64,000 nucleotides of DNA from Halothermothrix orenii H 168. Its GTDB lineage: Bacteria; Bacillota; Halanaerobiia; Halanaerobiales; Halothermotrichaceae. Shown here in pieces: positions 52,629 to 60,548 of the stretch. The position numbers were made by a program, and so were the translations under genes. Numbering within the stretch: the stretch's first letter is position 1; each line of letters opens with the position of its first letter. Location of the stretch: NCBI RefSeq assembly GCF_000020485.1, contig NC_011899.1:1768501-1832500 (forward strand), given 5' to 3'. The notes beneath the pieces are model-generated. The model was not told the DNA's origin, did not search any database, and worked only from the letters and a program-made list of their open reading frames with translations.

Positions 52629-53066
52629 TTAATATTTTTTATCAATAATCCTACGATGTAATTTTACTTGATTTTTTTCGTAACCACTTTTAATTTTTTT
52701 CTTTTTGCGAATTGTAAAATATTTTTGTAATATATCATTTTTAGCATGCTTTAACTTTTTATGTAGCTTCTTATTGATTTTTAAATTTTTTTCTATATAC
52801 AATTTAATATTCTCTTTATCACTTTCAAATTCAGATTCTGATAAGTCGTATTTATATAAATAATTATTTATGTTTTTTTCGAGGCGTTCTATTTGAGTTA
52901 TTAACTCTTGTCTTTTTTTTATAATATTTAAAACACTTTGCCCATCTTTATTGTTAATAATTTGTTTTAATTTCAGGCTTAAATCGTAAAACAAATTATA
53001 CTTTTTTTCCAAAAGCTTAAAATTTTCTTTAACAACTTTACATGCATCATAGGAGTTATCCTTCAA
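52629..53066 (-). CDS. FliT-like flagellar chaperone candidate
   Basis: A 145-residue Lys-rich helical protein with two to three predicted coiled coils and no membrane helix. Sequence similarity to FliT is weak, but place and size fit: it overlaps the end of fliS by 11 bases, as fliT does in Bacillus. FliT would guard the FliD cap. The start is TTG 53064-53066, eight bases after GGGAGG; the longer frame to 53156 lies within fliS. The basic C-terminus (RKKKKIKSGYEKNQVKLHRR) is longer than in FliT. Confidence 0.6.
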   Translation of the reverse strand: MKDNSYDACKVVKENFKLLEKKYNLFYDLSLKLKQIINNKDGQSVLNIIKKRQELITQIERLEKNINNYLYKYDLSESEFESDKENIKLYIEKNLKINKKLHKKLKHAKNDILQKYFTIRKKKKIKSGYEKNQVKLHRRIIDKKY

Positions 53067-53478
53067 GAGAAAATCCTCCCTGCTTTTTCTGACCGGCATA
53101 CTTAGTCTTATGTACCTGTAACATAGCCTCTTTCCACGTTTCATGAAGTTCCTCAACCATTTTTTTAACCTCTTTTACAGGCTCAATTTCCTTTTTTAGA
53201 TTAGCTTCAATTAGACGTCTTTGCATATAATCGTACAGGCTGTATAGATTTGTTGCAATCTCTCCTGCTTCTGGATTTAGACTTACCATTAATTCATTAA
53301 TTATATCCTGAGATTTTTTCAGGGATTCATTAATAAGTTCAATATTATCTTCTTCCATACCCTTTTTAGCATGATTAAGACTTTTAATTGCCCCTTCATA
53401 AAGCATTAAAATCAATTTTTCCCTGTTTGCAGTTTCAAACCTGGTTTTTTTATATTTCTGGTAAGGATTTTCTGGCAT
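53056..53478 (-). CDS. fliS: Flagellin export chaperone FliS
   Basis: A 140-residue four-helix chaperone with NPYQKYKKTRFETANREKLILMLYEGAIKSL (residues 4-35) and IATNLYSLYDYMQRRLIEANLKKE, the FliS hallmarks. It keeps flagellin monomeric in the cytosol and brings it to FlhA. In Bacillus it also binds FliW-free CsrA circuits through flagellin levels. It follows the Maf gene by 13 bases. Confidence 0.94.
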   Translation of the reverse strand: MPENPYQKYKKTRFETANREKLILMLYEGAIKSLNHAKKGMEEDNIELINESLKKSQDIINELMVSLNPEAGEIATNLYSLYDYMQRRLIEANLKKEIEPVKEVKKMVEELHETWKEAMLQVHKTKYAGQKKQGGFSLEG

Positions 53479-53491
53479 AAAAACTCACCCC

Positions 53492-55348
53492 TTATTTACT
53501 TTCATTTAACAAATCTAATAAATCTTCAAGATAATCTTCCATTGTACTGTATATATTAATTAAAGCAGAGAACAATTCTCTGGATTGGTTTAATATAGCA
53601 GCAACTTTTTCTTCATGCCCACCATTAATAATAGTCTCATCAATTTCCTCATTATTTAATATTCGACTTACTTCTGAAAATGCAATCACTTCACTTAATT
53701 GATTAACAGATTGTCCCTTTTTAATCCGAGATTCAATATCCTCAAGTTGCAAAAATAAATCCTGTAGCTCCACTTCTTTTATATTAAACAAAATTTTATC
53801 TTCATCAGGAATCATCTCCAAACCTTCTTCTGCAAGCTTTTTAAGACAATTTAAATTACTAATATTTTCTTTAAAATGTTTAATTAACACTTCCTTTTTC
53901 CTGGAGCAAAACTGTCTATGTAATTCATCTAGTTTACTGTAAATATCTGCCCGTGTATTACAGTACTTATCGAGAGCATCTTTAAAGTCCATTACTTTTG
54001 TGCCCTTAATCTTTGCACCACCTTCAGTAGCATCGATAATAAGCTTTTTTTCAGGAAGCATTGCTAATCTTTTTTCAAACCATCTTAGAAATGAATAAAA
54101 ACGCACAGGAGTTTCAACATTTGTACCATCTATTCCTTCTACCTCCATTAAACTTTCCCCAGATTCATCTTTCTCTACACTGTAAATTGTATTTGAAGCA
54201 TGGGTAGTTCCATCTTCTTTAATGGCAAGATCCTGCCCTATAAAAATTACGGGCTCACACCCCATTAACAGAGCAAGCTCCATAGCAGAATGCGAAACAG
54301 AACCTCCACCTCTAAGTGGTGGTAAACCATATTCATCTGGTAATAATTTTTGAATTACATTGTATGCCGAAGTGGAAAAGAAAAATTTTTTACCATTATG
54401 CTGGTCAAGTATTTTATAATAACTCAATATATCTCCCACCAGATAAACATCATCATAATCAGTACTTTGGAAATGTTTCCAGTTGGCCTCAGCAGGGTCA
54501 ACGGAAACAACTATATCAGGTCTAACTCCAGTATTTTGTATTGCCTTAAGTGATGTACCAACACCAATAATTACAGCCTTATCTTTAGCCTGTTTTAATA
54601 AATGAATATTTTTATCCAGTGAAGGACCTGCAGATACAATAATAGCCGGGAATTTCACAAATTTATTTTTTAAGACATCTATTCCAGGATGTTGAAATAG
54701 ATAAGTCATATTGTGTTTAAAATTATTTAACCAATTATATTTAAACGTTACAGTTGTATTAAAATTAATAATACAGCTTATAAGATGATCTTTTATAAAA
54801 CTATTCAGTTTTGCAAAAACATCTTTGTGGTATATTCCAGTCAAAGGGGTAGTTACTGAAAAAAAGGTTTTCATATTAAGCATATCAATACTGGCTAATA
54901 CCTGTCTGATATAATTTTCATTTTCACCTTTACTATAAACAAATATTAATTTATTTTCACGAATATAATTAGAATAATCATATATATGAAAACTCCAGTA
55001 TAATGTTGATAATTCAGGTTCAATTACAATAATATAATCAATACCTTTTTTTCTTTCCAGCAAAAATCTTAAATGATACCCGAGGCCAAGCCCAAGAAAG
55101 AAAATTTTTTTTCTCCCTTTAAAATTAATCTTTTTAACCCATTTATCAGCCTCCCTTTCAGGATTATATCGACTATGAACCAACCTGGTGGTTTTCCCTT
55201 CTTTAATTTTCAAGGTAGGACTCCCGTTTCTAGCTTTATCCAGTAAAAATTTGTCACTGTCAGGATTAAAATTACATAATTTTTGATACAAAGATATATT
55301 ATACTTAGCCATTGCCTGCATATTTTTGTTGAATAAATTTTTGTCCAT
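53492..55348 (-). CDS. maf: Maf-type motility accessory factor (DUF115), flagellin nonulosonate transferase
   Basis: A 618-residue cytoplasmic protein of the Maf/DUF115 family. The central domain (about residues 225-420) starts KFPAIIVSAGPSLDKNIHLL and has IIGVGTSLKAIQNTGVRPDIVVSVDPAE, GGGSVSHSAMELALLMGCEPVIFIGQDLA and the THAS motif. Related Maf proteins attach nonulosonic acids (sialic, pseudaminic, legionaminic) to Ser/Thr of flagellin before export. The flanking parts are an N-terminal alpha-beta domain and a helical C-terminus. Place between fliD and fliS and next to the nonulosonate genes supports this role. Confidence 0.88.
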   Translation of the reverse strand: MDKNLFNKNMQAMAKYNISLYQKLCNFNPDSDKFLLDKARNGSPTLKIKEGKTTRLVHSRYNPEREADKWVKKINFKGRKKIFFLGLGLGYHLRFLLERKKGIDYIIVIEPELSTLYWSFHIYDYSNYIRENKLIFVYSKGENENYIRQVLASIDMLNMKTFFSVTTPLTGIYHKDVFAKLNSFIKDHLISCIINFNTTVTFKYNWLNNFKHNMTYLFQHPGIDVLKNKFVKFPAIIVSAGPSLDKNIHLLKQAKDKAVIIGVGTSLKAIQNTGVRPDIVVSVDPAEANWKHFQSTDYDDVYLVGDILSYYKILDQHNGKKFFFSTSAYNVIQKLLPDEYGLPPLRGGGSVSHSAMELALLMGCEPVIFIGQDLAIKEDGTTHASNTIYSVEKDESGESLMEVEGIDGTNVETPVRFYSFLRWFEKRLAMLPEKKLIIDATEGGAKIKGTKVMDFKDALDKYCNTRADIYSKLDELHRQFCSRKKEVLIKHFKENISNLNCLKKLAEEGLEMIPDEDKILFNIKEVELQDLFLQLEDIESRIKKGQSVNQLSEVIAFSEVSRILNNEEIDETIINGGHEEKVAAILNQSRELFSALINIYSTMEDYLEDLLDLLNESK

Positions 55349-55366
55349 TTTTAACCACCTTTATTT

Positions 55367-55972
55367 CTACAAATACAGTTCCTTTATTTTTTGATTTAAA
55401 TTCTGCCATTTCTCAAGTTTAGGAACTATTTCATACTCAAACAAATCCCTTATAAGAACATAATCTCTTCTTTCAATGGCCCTGTTAATCTCTGCAAAAA
55501 AATTATTAGTATTTGACATGTAGTTATCAAAATCTTTAAAATCAATCTCTTTCTCTATATCATTTAAGAGAAAATCTCTAAATAACATTAAGTTGTTAAT
55601 AACCCAATGTAAACCTTCTGTAGCTTTAGCTATTAAACTAAATGCATCACTTAAACGGTTTTCTTCAAGTAAATTTATAATTTCATATACACCTGATTTT
55701 AACTTAGGTAAATAATCTTCAAGCATCTGAACTCCTTCACTAAAAAGCTCTTCAGCAGATTTGGTTTCATATTCAATAGTATCCACATCTGATATATCCA
55801 TTTCCTTTACCTTGTCAAGTGTAAATTCTTCCAGGGGAACACCATCAATATGAACAGTATTTATTGCTTTATTACTTTGATTAATTTCTTTTTCTATTAC
55901 CTTTAAACATTCCAGTAAATTTTCTGGTAGCTTTTCAATTTTTACTATTTGCTCATCAATAATTACCTTCAC
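55367..55972 (-). CDS. Conserved helical protein between fliD and maf, unknown function
   Basis: A 201-residue protein with no recognised family. The first 75 residues look like a small alpha-beta fold (VIIDEQIVKIEKLPENLLECLKVIEKEI, INTVHIDGVPLEEF), and the remainder is acidic and all helical, with WVINNLMLFRDFLL and YVLIRDLFEYEIVPKLEKW. There is no signal peptide or membrane helix. It starts with GTG after AAAGGATGG and is 18 bases before maf, so a role as a Maf partner or flagellin handling factor is suggested by context only. Confidence 0.7.
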   Translation of the reverse strand: MKVIIDEQIVKIEKLPENLLECLKVIEKEINQSNKAINTVHIDGVPLEEFTLDKVKEMDISDVDTIEYETKSAEELFSEGVQMLEDYLPKLKSGVYEIINLLEENRLSDAFSLIAKATEGLHWVINNLMLFRDFLLNDIEKEIDFKDFDNYMSNTNNFFAEINRAIERRDYVLIRDLFEYEIVPKLEKWQNLNQKIKELYL

Positions 55973-56015
55973 TGTAAACCATCCTTTTCATCAATTCTTA
56001 ATAATTTAATTTTAT

Positions 56016-56050
56016 TAAAAAGAATACCCAGGCAAAAAATACCTAGGTAT
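56016..56050 (-). terminator. Terminator-like hairpin after fliD
   Basis: On the minus strand ATACCTAGG (56042-56050) and CCTGGGTAT (56024-56032) form a 9-bp stem with one mismatch, followed by TCTTTTTAA. It lies 28 bases after the fliD stop and may set the fliD transcript off from the glycosylation genes. Confidence 0.6.
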
Positions 56051-56077
56051 AAACACCCATCTTATAGAAAATCGATC

Positions 56078-57424
56078 TTATATGCCCAGTGAACTTAGTC
56101 CAGAGCTCATGTTAGAAAACTGTCCCTGTAACCAGGAAAGCTGATTATTCATAGAAGCTACTGCATTCTCCATGGCAATAAAATCCTGCCGTAATTTTTG
56201 TTCTCGTAATGTCATACTGTACTCCAGATCCTGAATTTCCTCGTTAATATCGTCAATCTGCTCTTGCAACATCTCCTTGGTTCCATCAACAAAACCATTA
56301 GAATCCAGTATACTTGAAAGATAGTTACTCATGCGTTCCTGTAAACCACTGTATCCTTCTGTACTGCTTGTAGCTGTAAATAATGCTTTAACATCTTCAA
56401 AGCTGTTTTCCAGTGCATCACTTAATTCAGTCTCATTTACAGAAATATTACCATATCTATCAGATTCTATACCAATTAATGAAAGCTGGTTAATTGCACT
56501 GTTATCAGCGAAAAAGGGATCTGTCAAATTTCTGCGCAGTTTGAATGCAATTTGATTAAGAGTTACATCACCCTGTAGTTCGCCATCTTTTTCAGTCATG
56601 GAAGAAATGGTACCTGCAGCACTGTTATAGCTACCAATTAATGCTTTAATTTCTTCAATCATTCCGCCAATATCTTTATTAACTGTAAACTGAGTGCTTG
56701 CTCCGCCTCCCTTTTTTAATGAAATGGTAACCCCTTGAATCACGTCATTTATTTCATTTGAACTACGGGTAATTGAAAGGCCATCAAGGCTGAAAATAGC
56801 ATCCTGGGCAGTCTGAAGTTCGTTCTTTATCGTACCGGCTGCATCAGAAATTAATCCCAGTTGTTGAGCGACAGAATCTGATACATCACTTATACTAATA
56901 CTATTAGTTGTCCCTGTTTCATTACTCTTTAATACTAACGTATTATCTATAATATTGGCCGTAACACCTGTATCACTTGTTTGGTTGATTAGATTCTTTA
57001 TATCTTCTAATGAATCATCAGTATTAACAGTTATATCAGTACCGTTAATAGAAAAAGTACCACTCAAATTTAAGTTTGATGTACTATCATCCTGGGCATC
57101 AGAAGCTACCGCATGAGACTGTGCCAGCTGGGTAATTTCTATATTGTATGTACCGAGAGAAGCAGAAGAATCAACTGTAACATCTACTACTTCAGTATCA
57201 TTTACAGTAACAGCCATTTTCCCAAAGATAGACTCAATATCATCGACTTTTGATTTAAATGAATTCAATTTACTTTCTACAGAACCCCATGCTGATAAAT
57301 CTGATTGAATTTCTTCCTGCTGTTGCTGCAGTAAATAAATGGGGCGCCTTTCAATTTGCATCATCTGATCAATGATTTGATTGGTGTCCAGCCCTGTACC
57401 TAAACCACCTATACTGAAACTCAT
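56078..57424 (-). CDS. fliD: Flagellar filament cap protein FliD
   Basis: A 448-residue cap protein. The N-terminal part has FSIGGLGTGLDTNQIIDQMMQIERRPI (residues 3-29) and a long coiled coil; the middle is rich in beta structure (VDVTVDSSASLGTYNIEITQLAQSHAV, typical of FliD_N); the C-terminal (about 235-440) ends in a coiled coil with MENAVASMNNQLSWLQGQFSNM. FliD sits at the filament tip and folds incoming flagellin. It follows flaG by 16 bases. Confidence 0.94.
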   Translation of the reverse strand: MSFSIGGLGTGLDTNQIIDQMMQIERRPIYLLQQQQEEIQSDLSAWGSVESKLNSFKSKVDDIESIFGKMAVTVNDTEVVDVTVDSSASLGTYNIEITQLAQSHAVASDAQDDSTSNLNLSGTFSINGTDITVNTDDSLEDIKNLINQTSDTGVTANIIDNTLVLKSNETGTTNSISISDVSDSVAQQLGLISDAAGTIKNELQTAQDAIFSLDGLSITRSSNEINDVIQGVTISLKKGGGASTQFTVNKDIGGMIEEIKALIGSYNSAAGTISSMTEKDGELQGDVTLNQIAFKLRRNLTDPFFADNSAINQLSLIGIESDRYGNISVNETELSDALENSFEDVKALFTATSSTEGYSGLQERMSNYLSSILDSNGFVDGTKEMLQEQIDDINEEIQDLEYSMTLREQKLRQDFIAMENAVASMNNQLSWLQGQFSNMSSGLSSLGI

Positions 57425-57440
57425 TTATTACACCCCCTGA

Positions 57441-57788
57441 CTAAACTAATTCATTAATTACCATTCCAACCATTTTCTTTATTTTTGCTATTATATCCAA
57501 CAATTCTTCCGGGGGAATTTCTTTAATTACCTCCTGGGTTTTTATATCTACCACCTGGACCATCATTCGATCGGCTTCTTCGTAATATTCAAATCTTAAA
57601 TCCTGATTATATTCTTTTAGAGTACCATTAACCTTTTCCAGGGCCTTATTAATTTCTTTCTGATTTAATGTTTCAGTTTTACAGCTTTTTTCATCCGAAT
57701 TTTCTTCTTTTTGAAAAACACTGCTTTCAGGATTAATCTTATTTAACGTTCTTGGTTGAGTAATATTATCAGACTCTCGAATATTCAT
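57441..57788 (-). CDS. flaG: FlaG-family protein
   Basis: A 115-residue small protein with a disordered N-terminus and the FlaG core EINKALEKVNGTLKEYNQDLRFEYYEEADRMMVQVVDIKTQEVIKEIPPEELLDIIAKI (about residues 47-105). FlaG (YvyC) affects filament length in several bacteria. It lies between fliC and fliD, as in Bacillus, after the flagellin terminator. Confidence 0.9.
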   Translation of the reverse strand: MNIRESDNITQPRTLNKINPESSVFQKEENSDEKSCKTETLNQKEINKALEKVNGTLKEYNQDLRFEYYEEADRMMVQVVDIKTQEVIKEIPPEELLDIIAKIKKMVGMVINELV

Positions 57789-57806
57789 AGCTATCTCTCC
57801 TTATTT

Positions 57807-57836
57807 AAAAAGGCCAGCCGAATACTCCGGCCGGCC
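57807..57836 (-). terminator. Intrinsic terminator of flagellin
   Basis: GGCCGGCCG (57828-57836, minus strand) pairs with CGGCTGGCC (57812-57820) over nine positions with one G-U pair and a 7-base loop, followed by UUUUU (57807-57811). It stands 20 bases after the fliC stop; partial readthrough would supply flaG and fliD. Confidence 0.88.
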
Positions 57837-57856
57837 CTCTAAAAATAAAGCTAATA

Positions 57857-58705
57857 TTAACCAAGCAGCTGCAGAACAGCCTGAGGCTTAGCATTAGCCT
57901 GAGCCAGCATAGCAGTACCGGCCTGAACCAGAATCTGCTGCTTGGTGAACTTCATCATTTCAGCAGCCATATCAGCATCACGAATTCTTGATTCAGCAGC
58001 CTGCAGGTTTTCTTTGGTAACATTTAAGTTATTTACTGTATGCTCGAGTCTGTTCTGAACAGCACCAAGTTTAGCTCTCTGCTGAGAAATTTGGTTAATG
58101 GCAGTATCTATAGAATCAAGAGCAATTTCTGCATTAGATTGAGTAGAAATAGATATAGCAGCTAGATTGGCAACATCAGCAGTAGAACCTATAGCGTTAG
58201 CATTCATACTTGCAACGTTAACATTTATGGTCTGATTAGCATTAGGACCAATATGGAATATAGCAGTACCTCCTGCAGAAGCATCAAATGAGCCATTAAG
58301 AACCTGCATTTCGTTAAATTCTGTTTGACTACCTATACGATTAATTTCATTAATTAATTCAGTAACCTCAGCATTGAGGTGAGCACGGTCTTCATCTGTA
58401 TTGGTATCATTAGCAGCCTGTACAGCCAGTTCACGCATACGGTTTAACATGCTGTGTACTTCGGTTAAAGCACCCTCAGCACTCTGTACCAGGGAGATAC
58501 CGTCCTGAGCATTACGGATAGCTTGGTTTAAACCTGTAATTTGAGCACGCATCTTTTCTGAGATAGCCAGACCTGCAGCATCATCTGCAGCTCTATTGAT
58601 GCGGTAACCAGAAGAAAGTTTTTCCATGGTTTTACCCATCTTCACATCATTAAACTGCAGATTACGATAAGCATTCATAGCACTAATGTTGTGATTAATA
58701 ATCAT
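57857..58705 (-). CDS. fliC: Flagellin
   Basis: A 282-residue flagellin, the filament subunit. The D0/D1 N-terminus [19 protein letters not shown] and [27 protein letters not shown] (about residues 30-56) and the C-terminus with [43 protein letters not shown] are classical. The variable central part is minimal (about residues 135-200), similar to Bacillus Hag. Ser/Thr residues in that part, such as SISTQS, are possible Maf glycosylation sites. AGGAGG lies ten bases before the ATG within a CsrA-type leader. Confidence 0.97.
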   Translation of the reverse strand: MIINHNISAMNAYRNLQFNDVKMGKTMEKLSSGYRINRAADDAAGLAISEKMRAQITGLNQAIRNAQDGISLVQSAEGALTEVHSMLNRMRELAVQAANDTNTDEDRAHLNAEVTELINEINRIGSQTEFNEMQVLNGSFDASAGGTAIFHIGPNANQTINVNVASMNANAIGSTADVANLAAISISTQSNAEIALDSIDTAINQISQQRAKLGAVQNRLEHTVNNLNVTKENLQAAESRIRDADMAAEMMKFTKQQILVQAGTAMLAQANAKPQAVLQLLG

Positions 58706-58715
58706 AAAATATCAT

Positions 58716-58835
58716 CCTCCTTGATTTTTTTAGGGGCCTCCCTGCCCCATTTTAAGATTATATGTAGCCGGCCGACTACAAGTGTTGCTTGTATCAGCAA
58801 CAGATCAGCAACCTAAAAAATTTTTTAAGTTGCTG
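58716..58835 (-). promoter_or_regulatory. Structured flagellin leader with two CsrA-type sites
   Basis: Going to the ATG the leader has a 15-bp palindromic stem (58835-58806), GTTGCT/AGCAAC (58801-58784), GTAG/CTAC around CGGCCG (58779-58764), and a small GC stem GGGGC/GCCCC (58748-58733) whose loop is AGGGAG. A second AAGGA (58718-58722) overlaps the AGGAGG ribosome site. AGGGA in a hairpin loop plus ARGGA over the ribosome site is the arrangement by which CsrA represses hag in Bacillus. csrA and fliW are adjacent. Confidence 0.65.
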
Positions 58836-58901
58836 GTCCCTTGCTAATAAATTAATTATAAAAATAATATTTTAAAAAATATTTAATATGATTTTAAATA
58901 T

Positions 58902-59034
58902 TTATCGTTTCTTGTCTCGGCATATCACTTACTCACATATCACTTACTCATGTTCATTATTAATTATCGTAATAAAAATGACATTCTTGAACACTAATTT
59001 ACAGAAATGTATTACTGTTATAATAAATTATCGT
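58902..59034 (-). promoter_or_regulatory. Flagellin upstream region: three ACGATAA copies
   Basis: On the minus strand ACGATAA occurs at 59028-59034, 58964-58970 and 58902-58908, about 62-64 bases apart. CGATAA is the core of the sigma-28 -10 box. The matching TAAA 15 bases upstream is not perfect at any copy (TCAA at the middle one), so which, if any, is the fliC promoter remains open. Confidence 0.35.
58921..58950. repeat. Perfect 15-bp tandem repeat upstream of flagellin
   Basis: CATATCACTTACTCA is present twice without spacer (58921-58935 and 58936-58950). It lies between two of the ACGATAA copies. It could be a regulator binding pair or a simple slippage duplication. Confidence 0.6.
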
Positions 59035-59091
59035 CACTTTTCTGTATTATGCTATCCTATTCAGCTTATTTACTCATTTTCTGAGTTTTTT

Positions 59092-59337
59092 CTAGCCCTT
59101 TTTCGCTATAAACTCTTTAATGCGGCTGGTATAATCTCTGTTAAGAACCCTCTTTTGCTTCAAGGCCTGTTTATTTTCTTTTAGAATTTCTTTCAAAACC
59201 TCTTCCCTATGAATGGTAACATCATCAGGGGCTTCTATCCCAAGTTTAATTTTATTCCCGTCTATTTCAACCACTTTTACCTTTATCTTATCATCAATAA
59301 TAATGGCTTCATCCTTTTTTCGGGTTAATATAAGCAT
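59092..59337 (-). CDS. csrA: Carbon storage/translation regulator CsrA
   Basis: An 81-residue CsrA beginning MLILTRKKDEAIIIDD, with IKLGIEAPDDVTIHREEV (about residues 31-48) forming the RNA-binding strands and helix. It dimerises and binds ARGGA in hairpin loops, blocking translation. FliW, encoded 14 bases upstream, sequesters CsrA until FliW is titrated by flagellin. The C-terminal tail is Lys-rich and about 15 residues longer than the enteric protein, as in FliW-regulated CsrA. Confidence 0.95.
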   Translation of the reverse strand: MLILTRKKDEAIIIDDKIKVKVVEIDGNKIKLGIEAPDDVTIHREEVLKEILKENKQALKQKRVLNRDYTSRIKEFIAKKG

Positions 59338-59351
59338 AAAAATCCCACTTT

Positions 59352-59798
59352 CTATTTCAGGGCCTGTGAAAATTTTTTGAATAATGGGTACTTGAGATCA
59401 TATTTATCACTATCCAGCACTACCTGTTTTCCAATATTCCCGGATAGATTAATAACGAGAGGTCCCTTTAAATTAACAGTGATGTCCTCAATATCGTCTG
59501 CAAAATTAACAATATTAAAAACCTGTACTATATCACCTTCACTGTAATTTAAAGCTTTTTTGTCAGCAGATGTCAGCTTTATTTTGTAATCAGTGAAAAA
59601 CTCATCTGCCTTTATAAGGATAAAGTAAAAATCATTTTCTTCTGTTGAATAAAGGGTATAAAAAGGGAGACTTTTATCCCAGCATGAAAGCAATAAATAT
59701 TTTTTATATTTAGGCAAACCCAGCAGGCCAGTTTTAAAGATAATTATATCTTCTGTATTAAACTCTAATTCCCCATATAATTCTGTATTAAGTTTCAT
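59352..59798 (-). CDS. fliW: Flagellar assembly factor FliW
   Basis: A 148-residue FliW with KLNTELYGELEFNTEDIIIFKTGLLGLPKYKKYLLL (residues 2-37, the family opening) and GPLVINLSGNIGKQVVLDSDKYDLKYPL near the C-terminus. It binds either flagellin or CsrA, coupling flagellin translation to export. ATG 59796-59798 with GGGAGG six bases upstream is chosen; the frame is open to 59822. Confidence 0.95.
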   Translation of the reverse strand: MKLNTELYGELEFNTEDIIIFKTGLLGLPKYKKYLLLSCWDKSLPFYTLYSTEENDFYFILIKADEFFTDYKIKLTSADKKALNYSEGDIVQVFNIVNFADDIEDITVNLKGPLVINLSGNIGKQVVLDSDKYDLKYPLFKKFSQALK

Positions 59799-59825
59799 AT
59801 TAACCTCCCTACTACCTCCCATAGA

Positions 59826-59930
59826 TTAAGTTTCACTTTAAGTTCCATTCTTACTTTATGACAGCCTAGACCTAAAAAAGTGGTGAGTATAACCTGTTAA
59901 GTTAATTTTCATTTAGGTTCCATTCTTAAC
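59826..59930. repeat. Imperfect direct repeat between yviE-like gene and fliW
   Basis: A block of about 29 bases ending TTCCATTCTTA is present at 59826-59854 and again, with a few changes, at 59902-59930, where it covers the stop codon of the upstream gene. It may be a relic of the duplication that gave the two yviE-like genes. Confidence 0.45.
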
Positions 59931-60489
59931 CCTTAATATTTACTTTATTCCCCCTATATGTAACCTCAACCATGCCTTTTTCTTTTAGATACACCCGGGT
60001 TTTACCTGGCTCCCCACTTATTTTAGAGAACACTTCTTTTTTAATAACATCAACCCTTCCCCAGTCTAATTCAGTTTTGACCCCTGATCTAATAATATTT
60101 ATATCAGGCGGGTGCTGTGGTATCAACCCCACATTACCATTAAATAATTTATCATTAAAATTTTCCCGGGCAATCCTTGCAATAACTTTATAGTTGTTAT
60201 CTTCGATTCTGGCGAGCCTGTCCCCTTCTTTTGCAATTTTACCGGTGGCCTTTAAACCCTTATCAATACTTTTTTTGATATGGTCCCTGTTTAATTGTTT
60301 TATCGTTTTAATTCCGAGGTCATATTTAGTCTTACGCCAGTCAATTTCAAGTTTTGCTTTGCCAGTTTTAAGTCTCATCCGGGGTAATTTTTTCTTCATG
60401 GAAAAATCCCTGTTGCTCTTTATATATACTCTTCCTGGAATAGATTTTACCCCTATTTTACTGTAGGTAGTCTCTATATCGAGTTTCAT
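59926..60489 (-). CDS. DUF6470 (YviE-like) protein, copy 2
   Basis: A 187-residue protein of the DUF6470 family. The start KLDIETTYSKIGVKSIPGRVYI and the end KTRVYLKEKGMVEVTYRGNKVNIKG are shared with its upstream neighbour. The middle is basic and probably helical (KQLNRDHIKKSIDKGLKATGKIAKEGDRLARI). The Bacillus homologue yviE has the same place between flgL and fliW; its function is not known. There is no signal peptide. ATG 60487-60489 is preferred over 60513. Confidence 0.82.
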   Translation of the reverse strand: MKLDIETTYSKIGVKSIPGRVYIKSNRDFSMKKKLPRMRLKTGKAKLEIDWRKTKYDLGIKTIKQLNRDHIKKSIDKGLKATGKIAKEGDRLARIEDNNYKVIARIARENFNDKLFNGNVGLIPQHPPDINIIRSGVKTELDWGRVDVIKKEVFSKISGEPGKTRVYLKEKGMVEVTYRGNKVNIKG

Positions 60490-60548
60490 TAATACCAGCA
60501 CCCTTGAGTTCAAATTTAACAGAGATACTTCTTAAAATAATAAATCAC

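Noticed and set aside
44273-55980. Glycan block as a mobile element
   Set aside because: No transposase, integrase, terminal repeat or attachment site was seen at either border; homologous exchange is the simpler reading.
58921-58950. Tandem repeat as a CRISPR remnant
   Set aside because: There are only two 15-bp units, with no spacers and no cas genes.
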